Origin: Verrucomicrobiales bacterium
GTDB lineage: Bacteria > Verrucomicrobiota > Verrucomicrobiia > Limisphaerales > J093
Assembly (NCBI GenBank): GCA_024233305.1
Contig: JACKPV010000027.1
Coordinates: forward strand, 186,001 to 250,000
Length of the DNA stretch: 64,000 nucleotides
Reading direction: 5' to 3'
Positions 18,808 to 26,511 of the stretch are shown in pieces. Position 1 is the first letter of the stretch; every line of letters begins with the position of its first letter. Both the position numbers and the translations under genes were made by a program. The notes beneath the pieces are model-generated. The model was not told the DNA's origin, ran no database searches, and was given only the letters and a program-made list of their open reading frames with translations.

Positions 18808-19884
18808 ATGAGGGCCTTGCGAATGCCACGTGTGTGCTGGATCACTTCGGTGCTGCTTGCGGGGTGGAGTGCCTCGGCGGCGGGTGTCGAACCGGTGTTT
18901 CCCGGCGAACACTGGGCGCGGCGCGATCCGATTACGGTCGGTCTTGACCCGACGGGCCTCGAGGCGATGAGCGAGTTGGCCCGCGGCTCGGGATGCGTGG
19001 TGCGACAGGGGTACCTGGTTTACGAATGGGGCGAGGCGGGGCGGCGGCGGGATGTGGCCTCGGCGGCCAAGCCGGTCTACACGCACTTCCTGATCGAGGC
19101 CATCGCGGAAGGGCGGGTTGCCGGTTGGGACGAACCGGTGGATCGCTGGGAGCCCCGGCTCGACGGGCTCAATGCCGGGTTGGGCTTCAAGGATCGGCGC
19201 ATTACCTGGCGACACCTGTGCAATCAAGTCTCGTGTTACGGCGCGGGTGAGGCGCCCGGCACGGCCTTCGACTACAACGACCACAACATGGCGTTGCTGT
19301 TCGATACCCTGATGCTGCGTGTCTACCGAAGCACCTGGGAGAGGGTCGATGCGGAGGTGTTGCGGCCGCGGCTGGCCGACCGGTTGCAGTGCGAGGACGA
19401 CCCGACCTTCATGGCATTCGGGCCCGGGAACCGTCCGGGGCGCCTCGCGATTTCCCCGCGGGATTTCGCCCGGTTCGGCCTGCTCTATCTGCGCGAAGGC
19501 CGCTGGGGGGACCGGCGGTTGATTCCGGCTGCCCTGGCCCGCTTCGTCGTGGCGAACCCGCTTTCTCTCACGATCCCTCGCACGCAGGGGAAGCCCGCGG
19601 AGATGATTCCGGACCAGCGTTCCATCGGCGGTGGCGGGAACCAGTGCGACCACGAAGGCAGCTACAGTTACGCTTGGTGGATCAATGGCCTCCGCCGGGA
19701 TGGCACGCGCAACTGGCCGGACGTGCCGGCGGACGCCTACGGCTGTTTCGGTCACGGCGATATCCGGGCCGTGGTGGTCATCCCATCGCTGGACTTGGTC
19801 GTGAGTTGGAACGACACGAAACTGGAGGGCCACGAAAGGGTGAACGCGGCGCTGAAACAGCTGTTGCCGCGTCCGGCGAAATAA
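18808..19884 (+). CDS. Secreted serine hydrolase (beta-lactamase fold)
   Basis: The 358-residue protein carries a signal peptide (VCWITSVLLAGWSASAAG) and the class C beta-lactamase/penicillin-binding-protein fold. The catalytic SxxK is SAAK, in VASAAKPVYT. The second motif YxN is YND, with Asp where Asn is usual. The third motif is GHGD near the C-terminus in place of KTG/HxG. Members are esterases, peptidases or transferases acting in the periplasm. It starts 36 bases after the LamG/PQQ gene and may be the last gene of that operon. ATG 18823 is an alternative start. Confidence 0.8.
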   Translation: MRALRMPRVCWITSVLLAGWSASAAGVEPVFPGEHWARRDPITVGLDPTGLEAMSELARGSGCVVRQGYLVYEWGEAGRRRDVASAAKPVYTHFLIEAIAEGRVAGWDEPVDRWEPRLDGLNAGLGFKDRRITWRHLCNQVSCYGAGEAPGTAFDYNDHNMALLFDTLMLRVYRSTWERVDAEVLRPRLADRLQCEDDPTFMAFGPGNRPGRLAISPRDFARFGLLYLREGRWGDRRLIPAALARFVVANPLSLTIPRTQGKPAEMIPDQRSIGGGGNQCDHEGSYSYAWWINGLRRDGTRNWPDVPADAYGCFGHGDIRAVVVIPSLDLVVSWNDTKLEGHERVNAALKQLLPRPAK

Positions 19885-20253
19885 CCCCGCAAGCGTTGCG
19901 CCTGCAGGATTCAGCGGCGGCGGCGCTTTCATGGCTCCGATCCCCCCCAGCGGCCGGAAGCCCGAAGAAACGGCGTGGACGCTGCCGTGTGAGCCGGAAC
20001 GATTCAGTGACTCGTAGCCGCCGATGTGCCGTCGGCGCATGATCCAGCGGGGATGCGGACGCCTGCCGCCGGGGGCGATGATTCACCAAAACGTGACTGC
20101 CAGTCGGAACCGGCGAGACCGCGTAAGCCCCAGGATTTCAGATCCAACTCCCGGGGCCAGGGCGGTTGTCAAGGAGTCGTGGAAGAGGTTTGAAGGGAGA
20201 GATTTGGTTCGATTTCTCTAAGCACCCCCTCCTCTCCCTGCTTCACTCCGGGC
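19885..20253. other. Intergenic region with truncated repeat
   Basis: The 369-base gap between the serine hydrolase and the DUF4338 remnant holds repeat copy 3 (19990-20141), which lacks its right end. The sequence from about 20142 on bears no resemblance to the other copies. No terminator was seen after 19884, and no gene is supported. Confidence 0.5.
19990..20141. repeat. Palindromic gene-end repeat, copy 3 (truncated)
   Basis: The left terminal repeat (TGAGCCGGAACGATTCAGT), left inner arm and core match copies 1, 2 and 4. The match stops after GGATTTCAG, so the right inner arm and right terminus are missing. The break lies about 110 bases before the DUF4338/IS66 wreckage and was probably caused by the same rearrangements. 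Confidence 0.8.
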
Positions 20254-20727
20254 ATGTCGGTCCATCTTTCCAGCGTGGTGAGCGAGGGACTGCCCCCGGA
20301 ACCCGAGTTGCTCCAAGGGGTCCAGGTGCGTCTCATCGAGGAATCCGAACGCCCCCGGTTCGACGACCTTCTCCGCCGCAGGCACTACCTCAAGAACGCC
20401 ACCGCCGTGGGCCAGGCCCTGCGCTATGTGGCCGAGTTTCAGGGGCAGTGGCTGGCGTTGATGGTCTTCTGTTCGCCCGCCTTCCACCTCAAGCCCCGGG
20501 ACCGCTGGCTGCATTGGTCGGCCCGCGAGGTGGCGGCCCGGCGCCATCTGCTGGCCCAAAACCAGCGCTTCCTGGTCCTGGCCGCCCCGGGGCGCTGGCC
20601 CAATCTGGCCTCGCGCGTGTTGAAGCTCAGCTGTGAACGTCTGGGCCATGCGAGTGTGGCACCGACCTCTCCCAAGAACCGGTGTTGGATTATCAACGCC
20701 GACAAGTCTTCGACCTCCCGTCCTTGA
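20254..20727 (+). pseudogene. DUF4338 (DruA-like) gene, C-terminally truncated
   Basis: The first 130 residues read as the N-terminal part of a DUF4338 protein (VRLIEESERPRFDDLL, HYLKNATAVGQALRYVA, FLVLAAPGRWPNLASRVL). After the SRVLKLSCERLG segment, at about 20640, the frame leaves this family and runs 28 unrelated residues to a stop. The remaining roughly 150 or more residues of a full protein are replaced by an IS66 transposase fragment in another frame. DUF4338 includes Druantia DruA but is also common in transposase-like proteins of verrucomicrobia. This copy is probably dead. Confidence 0.7.
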
Positions 20728-21235
20728 AACTCGAATGCACCGAGCATCGCGCTCCGATCAAGGAATGTCCCGGTTGCCACCGGACGGTGAGGGCGGCGTT
20801 TCCCCCGGGGGTCTACGCCCCCGTGCAATACGGCCGGAGCTTTCGGGCTCTACTGGCCTATCTCTACGACGCCCAGCAGGGGGCCAGTCTGCGAATCCGC
20901 GAAATGTGCGCCGAGATGTTCGGGTATGCCGTTAGCGAGGCGACCCTGCAAAGCGCCCGCGGGGAACACTACCAGGCGCTGGAGCCGTTCGAGGAGCGCT
21001 TGGTTGAGATCTTACCTCAGCAACCGGTGCTGCATGCCGATGAAACGAGCCTGCCGATCAACCAGGCCAAGCATTGGCTGCACGTCGTGTGCACGCCGCT
21101 CCTGACGTTCTTTGCCGTGCACTGGGCGCGCGGCAAGGAGGCCATTGAAGCCATCGGGATCATTCCCCGGTATGCCGACTGGCTGATGACTGACTTCCTC
21201 TCCAGCTACCTCGCCTTCGACAATTGCCTGCATAC
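20640..21235 (+). pseudogene. IS66-family transposase (TnpC) fragment
   Basis: Codons in the frame of 20682 encode an IS66 transposase segment. It has a zinc-ribbon half CxCGTDLS at about 20650, RQVFDLPSLKLE and TEHRAPIKECPGCHR. It continues into the DDE domain with HADET and ISEATL-like motifs and FDNCLHTA at the end. There is no start codon at the 5' junction (a stop lies at 20634), and homology ends at about 21235, before the last catalytic Glu. Neither end shows recognisable IS termini. It is an internal fragment left by rearrangement. Confidence 0.78.
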
Positions 21236-21362
21236 CGCCCACGCGTGTCGCCATCGACCCCTCCCGGGTTATTTGGATGCGAGGCACCGCCAGCGAACGA
21301 CGCAGTCCCCGTGGCGAGCAAGAACGTGGCCGCCATCGTTGTTCCGGGTGTTCGTGCCGGGG

Positions 21363-23627
21363 TCATTCGTTTTCTTCGATGTAAGCCATCGGTTCAGTGG
21401 TTTGATCGTCACCGATCTCCATGGGCTTCGCATCGGGATTGAACAGGACCCACTCGACGCGGCCCGACTCCAGCTCCAGTCGCAGGATGGTGGTTTCCGG
21501 ATCATCGCGAATCACCGTGATGCCGGAGGCGTGGGCGGTGGCTTGGAGTCCGTCGGCATAAGCGGCTTTCGCCCCGGGGTTGGGATTGTTTGTTGTCGCC
21601 CGGGCGCGATAGGGGGCGTGCGGATAGTAGAGCTGGGTGAAGACGAGGGTTTCCCCCACCGCAGGTGTGCCCTCCCACATGTAGCGCACTTGGTTGGGAC
21701 AGGCCTCGGCTCGCGGATCGTCCTGGAGCCGGTCCACGACCTCCATCCGGCAGTCGGCACGCGGGGCAAACCAGACCAACAAATCCACCGGCGGCGCCTT
21801 TGCGCTCCGAGTGCCGTTGTCCGCGACGGGTTGGTGGATGAAGGTGTTCGCCCAGTGACTGCCGATTTGCGGCCCGATGTTGTGCGTGTTCCAGAGAGGC
21901 GCGACGCGAGCATGGAAGCTGTCTTCGAAGGTCACGAGCTCCCTCGTGGCGAGGAAGCGGTTTTTCACGAAGATGAACTCACGTTCGTACACCACGGGCA
22001 GACCGTCCATGTTGTCGACCTGCACCCGGGCGAAGGTGGCCTCGGTCGTGTCCCGGAAATACGTCAGCGCCGAGCGAATGTCCGGCATCGTGCCGGTGTG
22101 CCAGAACTCGTCGATCCGCAGCTTGTCTCCGTGGTAACGCCGTTTGGCGGTTCCGCCCAGATCCTCGATCAACGCGCGGTTCTCGACCGATGCCCCCTTG
22201 CTGGTGACGATCTGGGTGAACGGCGCGCCCCAACGGTTCAGGCCCATGATGCCGCCGGGATTCGCCGGAAAACTGGTGGGATGCAACTCCACCAAGGCGA
22301 AGAAGTCACCGGGATTCCAACCGCTGCGCAGAACGAGCTTGTCCGGCCAAACCTGTTCGGTCATGTGCCAACTGCAGCAAATGTGGCCGAAGTTCTCGCG
22401 CGCATCGGCATCGCCCAGGAGGCGTTCGGTCAGATCCTTGTCCGTGTGCGGAACCCGGATGGCTTCGCGGCGTTGGCTACAGAGCGAACCGGCCTCGGGC
22501 ATGCTCGGCTTCACCGCGTCATCGGCAAACAGCCAGGCCAGCGAAATGAGCCAGGGACTTCCGGCGTCGAGACGATACGTCTTCGGGTCGGCTTCACGAC
22601 TTTGGTAGCGCAGGTAATTGAGGAGCTTGTGTGCCCCGAAACGATAACGACCGTCACGGGTCTTGGCGGCGATGCGCTCAAGCATGGCGATGCGGTAATC
22701 GGCCGTGCTGTTCCAACCGCCGTTCGGTCCGTAGGGATTGATCGCGCCATCGGGCGACACTTCCACGAGGAGCCGATCCCAGAGCCGTTTCATGGCGGGA
22801 TCGTTGTAGACCCGGTCGTCGCCGGTCCACTGGTCGCCGCCGCAAGCGAGGATGATGAGCGGCCCCATCATATAGCCGGTGTCGTTTTGCGGCACATCCC
22901 GGGCCCGCCAGAAATCCCGGAACACGAGTTCGGAATACCGCTTCCAATGCGCTGCCTCCGGGATGTCCGGATACCAGTCCGCCGCGCGGCCTTTGGCGTA
23001 AGCCTCCGGCATCGAACGATGACAACCACCCCGCCATTCGACGGGTTCGGAATCCCAAACGTGGAGGTTGCGGCAATAACAAAGCCACATTTCGCGGAAC
23101 CAGGGGGCCTCCGGCTCCATTACCCCGCCCCGAACCAGATGCCGGCGATAGAGCGGTATCAGCGCCGCCGGATGCTCGAACTGCCAGAACCACTTCCGTT
23201 CGGCAACCTGACGCCGCATTCCGTCGTGAAAGGCCTTCAACATGGCGATGCAGGCGTCGCCCCATTGCGCTTCGCCCGTTTGCGCGTATTTCACCAATAC
23301 CGGCATAAAGGCGCGAGGACCGTCCATGCCGCGGTTTGGATTCTGTGCAATGGCGGCCGGTTCCATCGCATCGATACAGTGGAGGTAGGTCTCGAGGGTA
23401 ACAACGTCCTGTGGAATCGGGTAGAAGGCGCGGTTGCGCACATCCGGATTGGCGCCGAAGCGATATCGTTCCACATCCACCGCATAGCGCGTGGGGGCGC
23501 CCACCAACCGGACCCGGGCCACTCCGGTCTCGTCGGTGTCGGCCCCGAAAGTCGGCGGAGCATTCGTTGCGGCAAGCAGCCCGAGCGCGCGGGCGGCAAG
23601 CAGAGGCATCAGGTTTCGATTCAACAT
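21363..23627 (-). CDS. Secreted heparinase II/III-like protein
   Basis: The 754-residue product begins with a signal peptide (NLMPLLAARALGLLAATNAPPTFGAD). The first half is rich in aromatic and helical segments of alpha/alpha-toroid type (WFWQFEHPAALIPLYRRH, GYMMGPLIILACGGDQW). The second half is beta-rich. This two-part layout resembles heparinase II/III-type polysaccharide lyases, but catalytic residues could not be assigned, so the call is tentative. ATG 23625-23627 is the start; the upstream propeller gene ends at 23621, overlapping by 7 bases, so the two are co-translated. Together they suggest uptake or degradation of an acidic glycan. Confidence 0.65.
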   Translation of the reverse strand: MLNRNLMPLLAARALGLLAATNAPPTFGADTDETGVARVRLVGAPTRYAVDVERYRFGANPDVRNRAFYPIPQDVVTLETYLHCIDAMEPAAIAQNPNRGMDGPRAFMPVLVKYAQTGEAQWGDACIAMLKAFHDGMRRQVAERKWFWQFEHPAALIPLYRRHLVRGGVMEPEAPWFREMWLCYCRNLHVWDSEPVEWRGGCHRSMPEAYAKGRAADWYPDIPEAAHWKRYSELVFRDFWRARDVPQNDTGYMMGPLIILACGGDQWTGDDRVYNDPAMKRLWDRLLVEVSPDGAINPYGPNGGWNSTADYRIAMLERIAAKTRDGRYRFGAHKLLNYLRYQSREADPKTYRLDAGSPWLISLAWLFADDAVKPSMPEAGSLCSQRREAIRVPHTDKDLTERLLGDADARENFGHICCSWHMTEQVWPDKLVLRSGWNPGDFFALVELHPTSFPANPGGIMGLNRWGAPFTQIVTSKGASVENRALIEDLGGTAKRRYHGDKLRIDEFWHTGTMPDIRSALTYFRDTTEATFARVQVDNMDGLPVVYEREFIFVKNRFLATRELVTFEDSFHARVAPLWNTHNIGPQIGSHWANTFIHQPVADNGTRSAKAPPVDLLVWFAPRADCRMEVVDRLQDDPRAEACPNQVRYMWEGTPAVGETLVFTQLYYPHAPYRARATTNNPNPGAKAAYADGLQATAHASGITVIRDDPETTILRLELESGRVEWVLFNPDAKPMEIGDDQTTEPMAYIEENE

Positions 23628-24937
23628 GGTCTCTTCTGGGATTCGCGGTTCCCCGTTGGCAGCCAGCGCGGATGATCCGCTCCTTGTCCGTCCCATCCGC
23701 GGGTCAGCAAACGGGGACGACCTCCCTCCGCAGCCATCACGTGCAGCCCCGGCACGTCCCCAGTCCCGGCGCGGCAGAAGATGATCTGCCGTCCCGAGGG
23801 CGATTCGCTGGCGCGAAAATCCCAACCGGGCGGATCGCTTTGGGTGAGGAGCCGCGACGAGCTGTCGACGGGGTTCAACCGGCAGATTTGCGTGCCGCCA
23901 CGGGCGAGTTCGGGTCTGAAGTCGCGGTTGAAGTGGTCGGTGTCGGGCCGTTGCGCCTGGAACTCCCACGCCACCTTCGAGTCGCGCAGCCGGCGCGGAA
24001 AAAGGATCTGCCCGTCCCGAGTCCACGCGGCGAGGTTGGATCCGCCACCGCGGTTCCCGGGATTTCCGTAGGTCGCGCCAAACCACATGGCCTGGCCTTC
24101 CGTCAGCACCCGGAAATCGCTGCCGTCGGGGCGGGCCAAACAGAGATCGCTCCAGTCGTGGCCGGGATCGGCCTTGAAGTGACAGTCTTGAAAGACCAGC
24201 CAAGCGCCGTCCGGCGACCAACTCGGGCCGAAGTAAAGGTGGTCGCGATGTGCCGCCACTCGCACTCGCTCCGAACCGTCAACGTTGCTGGTCCAGATCT
24301 GGTAGCCCTCCGGGCTGGCCAGATGATACGCGACGCGTTGACCCTCCGGATGAAGGCTGAGGCCGTAAGGCAAACCCTCGCCCAACCGGGTGAACTCACG
24401 GGCATCCGAGCCGTCGAGGTTCATGCTGAAAACCTGGCCGCCCGAATCGCGCACCACCTGCACCAGCAGCCTCTCGTCGGACACCAACAAGGCCGGTGTG
24501 TAAAAGACGGACAGCCGCTCACGCGTGCAGATCTCCGTCAGCGCATCGCGAGCCAGGTCATAGAGCCAGAGATGCGTCGGGGTTTGGTGGTAGTAACGGT
24601 CGAAGGGCCGGCCGGGGCCGTCCCGGCGCGCTTCCATGCTGAGGAAGATGACCCGGCGTCCGTCCGAAAGGAAGGGCCCCGGCTGCCAGGTCACCTGATC
24701 CGGCACATCGAACTCGAAGTAACGCAAGCCGGAGCCGTCGGCATTGATGACGGCCGTCCTGCCCTGCGAGGTGAAAAAGAGCCGCTCCGGATCTGCCGCC
24801 GGGGATCGGGGCCGCGCCATGCCACGACAGCCGGCGAACGTCACCGCGGATGCGACCACGGCCCCACAGCGCCCCAGGAACTCCCGCCGGCTGGGTCTCA
24901 TGGCGCCCGATCCGAAACCAGTTGCAGTATCTCTCAT
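23621..24937 (-). CDS. Tat-exported TolB-type propeller lipoprotein
   Basis: The 438-residue protein has a twin-arginine signal SRREFLGRCG followed by a lipobox-like FAGC, so export by Tat and lipid anchoring are likely. The body consists of TolB/WD40-like PD repeats (INADGSGLRYFEF, MNLDGSDAREFT, SNVDGSERVRV, WSPDGAWLVF). This resembles oligogalacturonate lyases (PL22) and TolB-type sensors. Start choice is between ATG 24937 and ATG 24901; the latter puts the RR motif at residue 5. It overlaps the heparinase-like gene by 7 bases. Confidence 0.72.
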   Translation of the reverse strand: MRDTATGFGSGAMRPSRREFLGRCGAVVASAVTFAGCRGMARPRSPAADPERLFFTSQGRTAVINADGSGLRYFEFDVPDQVTWQPGPFLSDGRRVIFLSMEARRDGPGRPFDRYYHQTPTHLWLYDLARDALTEICTRERLSVFYTPALLVSDERLLVQVVRDSGGQVFSMNLDGSDAREFTRLGEGLPYGLSLHPEGQRVAYHLASPEGYQIWTSNVDGSERVRVAAHRDHLYFGPSWSPDGAWLVFQDCHFKADPGHDWSDLCLARPDGSDFRVLTEGQAMWFGATYGNPGNRGGGSNLAAWTRDGQILFPRRLRDSKVAWEFQAQRPDTDHFNRDFRPELARGGTQICRLNPVDSSSRLLTQSDPPGWDFRASESPSGRQIIFCRAGTGDVPGLHVMAAEGGRPRLLTRGWDGQGADHPRWLPTGNRESQKRPC

Positions 24938-25044
24938 CGGATGCACCCCATTCTGCCGACGCCGATTGCCGGGGGAAGGCCAAATGTCCCCGTGGTCCGG
25001 GCACCTCCTTGACGGGGCAACGTTTCCTGTATGACATTCTGCGC

Positions 25045-25278
25045 GTGAGTGACACACTGACCATTCGATTATCCGCTGCGGAGAAGGCACGCTGGCAGGC
25101 GAAGGCGAAGGATGCCGGCGAGACCGTGGCGGAGTTTGTGCGGACCGCTGTGCGGCAACGTGCGGATGCCGATCCGCAAGCTCGCTGGGAGAAACACGTC
25201 GGATCCGTCGATTGCCCCGTCCCCAAGCGCATCACCAACGCCGCCATTCGGCTCGCCATGCAGGGGAGCAAGAGGTGA
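25045..25278 (+). CDS. Ribbon-helix-helix antitoxin (VapB-like)
   Basis: The 77-residue product begins with SDTLTIRLSAAEKARWQAKAKDAGETVAEFVRTAV cut into the expected strand-helix-helix order of ribbon-helix-helix repressors. The C-terminal part would bind the toxin. GTG 25045 is the only start that preserves the DNA-binding strand. Its TGA overlaps the GTG of the PIN toxin gene, the usual toxin-antitoxin arrangement. It probably represses its own promoter. Confidence 0.75.
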   Translation: MSDTLTIRLSAAEKARWQAKAKDAGETVAEFVRTAVRQRADADPQARWEKHVGSVDCPVPKRITNAAIRLAMQGSKR

Positions 25279-25691
25279 ATCGACGCGCTTTGGTGGATGC
25301 CGGCCCATTGGTCGCGCTCTTGACCGGCCAGGCCACTGACTGGCAGGCGTGGGCGGTCAATCAGCTCACGAGTCGTCCGGTACCGTTGTTCACCTGCGAC
25401 GCCGTGCTCGCCGAGGCCGCTCACCTGTTGGGCGGTCCGGCGCCGTTGCTGCGGATGATGAACGATCACCTCTTGGTCACCCAGTTCGACAGCCAGGTCA
25501 ACGCTGTCCGCTTGGAGCGTCTGGTCCGCAAATATGCCGACCTGCCGATGGACTTTGCCGACGCCTGCCTCCTGGTCATGGCGGAACAACATCCCGAGGC
25601 CGAGATCCTAACCTTCGACCGGCGCGACTTTGGCGTCTATCGCCTGAGCAACGGCCGGCCGGTCCGCTTCGCCGCGCCCCCGGTCCGTTAG
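25275..25691 (+). CDS. PIN-domain toxin (VapC-like ribonuclease)
   Basis: The 138-residue protein is a PIN-domain nuclease. The acidic residues expected for Mg-dependent RNA cleavage are visible: Asp8 in LVDAGPLVALL, Glu47 in VLAEAAHLL, Asp96 in DFADACLLVMAE and Asp115 in ILTFDRRDF. All four are present, so the toxin looks active. GTG 25275 overlaps the antitoxin stop (GTGA), with a GGAG-like site just upstream. Many of these toxins cut initiator tRNA or rRNA; the target here is unknown. Confidence 0.85.
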   Translation: MNRRALVDAGPLVALLTGQATDWQAWAVNQLTSRPVPLFTCDAVLAEAAHLLGGPAPLLRMMNDHLLVTQFDSQVNAVRLERLVRKYADLPMDFADACLLVMAEQHPEAEILTFDRRDFGVYRLSNGRPVRFAAPPVR

Positions 25692-25849
25692 CTCGGCAGC
25701 GCCGCCCGGGTGCCTGCTTCATCCGGCCTGTCCAGCTCGGGATAGCGCAGGTGTGGAGTCAAAGCGGATCCACTACGTCGGCCCGGAATACGACCAGCAC
25801 CCCGAACCTGAAGGGTTCGTGGCTACGCGCCCTGACATGATTAAACAGG

Positions 25850-26128
25850 CGAACATGCCGTGCTTGGCTCCGAGGACTTCAAGGGCATCGGCAGTCCAGT
25901 GACAGAAGAGCGGGTAACGGGTGAATCTTCGGAGCCTGGGTGTCCGGATGTCAGCGGGAGCAGATCGCGTCGCAGGCGCCCGAGGTCCGGCTACCTCTGC
26001 ACCCGCGCCACGGCAGGCATTACCTCCTCATGCCACCGCCCCGCGGTTTCTTCGGATGCGTTCGCCGTCAGGTAGGTGACTCCGTCCTCCAGGTCGAGCC
26101 AGAACCGGGGGCGGAAAAGCGCCCTCAC
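25850..26128 (-). pseudogene. ParE/RelE-like toxin, broken by stop and frameshift
   Basis: A GTG at 26128 overlaps the stop of the antitoxin-like gene and opens a frame encoding RPRFWLDLEDGVTYL and ASEETAGRWHEEV, matching ParE-type toxins. The frame hits TAG at 25993-25991 after 45 residues, directly before codons for PDLGRLRRDL. Further on the match continues only in the next frame (DIRTPRLRRFTRYPLF, ALEVLGAKHG). One nonsense change and one frameshift thus separate three pieces of a single toxin. The antitoxin gene beside it is intact. Confidence 0.68.
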
Positions 26129-26343
26129 GACTGCTTGCCGCGTTGGAGCCCGCGCTCAAGCGCGTCTTCCCAATCCTGGGCGTCGGCAGCACGGGCAGTT
26201 CCGCGCGCAAGCGCTTCATCGATCCACCGCTGGTGCGTGCCGGTGGAATCCGCCTCTTCCAGCGCGCACAGACGTTCCAGGATCTCACGGCGCTCAGCCG
26301 GCTCCAGCTTGGGGAGCATCTCCAGAATCTCGCCGGTGCTCAT
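26125..26343 (-). CDS. Antitoxin-like helical protein
   Basis: The 72-residue product (MSTGEILEMLPKLEPAERREI onward, cut here) is a charged helical protein of the type that accompanies ParE/RelE-like toxins in verrucomicrobia. Short antitoxins with the same EILE.LP.L...ERREI start are common. It overlaps the broken toxin gene by 4 bases (GTGA). With the toxin inactivated it may be an orphan antitoxin able to counter related toxins. Confidence 0.65.
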   Translation of the reverse strand: MSTGEILEMLPKLEPAERREILERLCALEEADSTGTHQRWIDEALARGTARAADAQDWEDALERGLQRGKQS

Positions 26344-26461
26344 GAAGGCAAGGTAGCGGGCCGCCCCGGGTGTGACAAGGCGTCAGACAGCCGCCTGACA
26401 ACCGCCCGGGTAACAATAGTTTTGGCGCAATTCGCGGAGCCGGCCGGGGGGCGCAATTGCT

Positions 26462-26490
26462 TTGACGGTGCCCACCCCATCCCGTAGCTT
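26462..26490 (+). promoter_or_regulatory. Possible sigma-70 promoter of secA
   Basis: TTGACG (26462-26467) and TAGCTT (26485-26490) are 17 bases apart, and the predicted start of transcription would be about 15 bases before the secA ATG. The -35 element is good and the -10 element weak. Confidence 0.35.
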
Positions 26491-26511
26491 GCGCGGTTTA
26501 AGGCGATTCGC

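Noticed and set aside
16930..20040. 1036-codon minus-strand frame opposite the LamG/PQQ gene
   Set aside because: Composition is that of an antisense shadow (His/Arg/Pro-rich). The plus strand has coherent domains and coupled starts.
20254..20727. Druantia-type defence gene (DruA) because of the DUF4338 domain
   Set aside because: The gene is truncated at about 130 residues, joined out of frame to an IS66 fragment, and no druB-E or other defence gene is nearby. DUF4338 also occurs widely in transposase-like proteins.
20682..23675. 997-codon plus-strand frame as one giant transposase
   Set aside because: Only the first about 185 codons resemble IS66; the rest is antisense to the heparinase-like gene.
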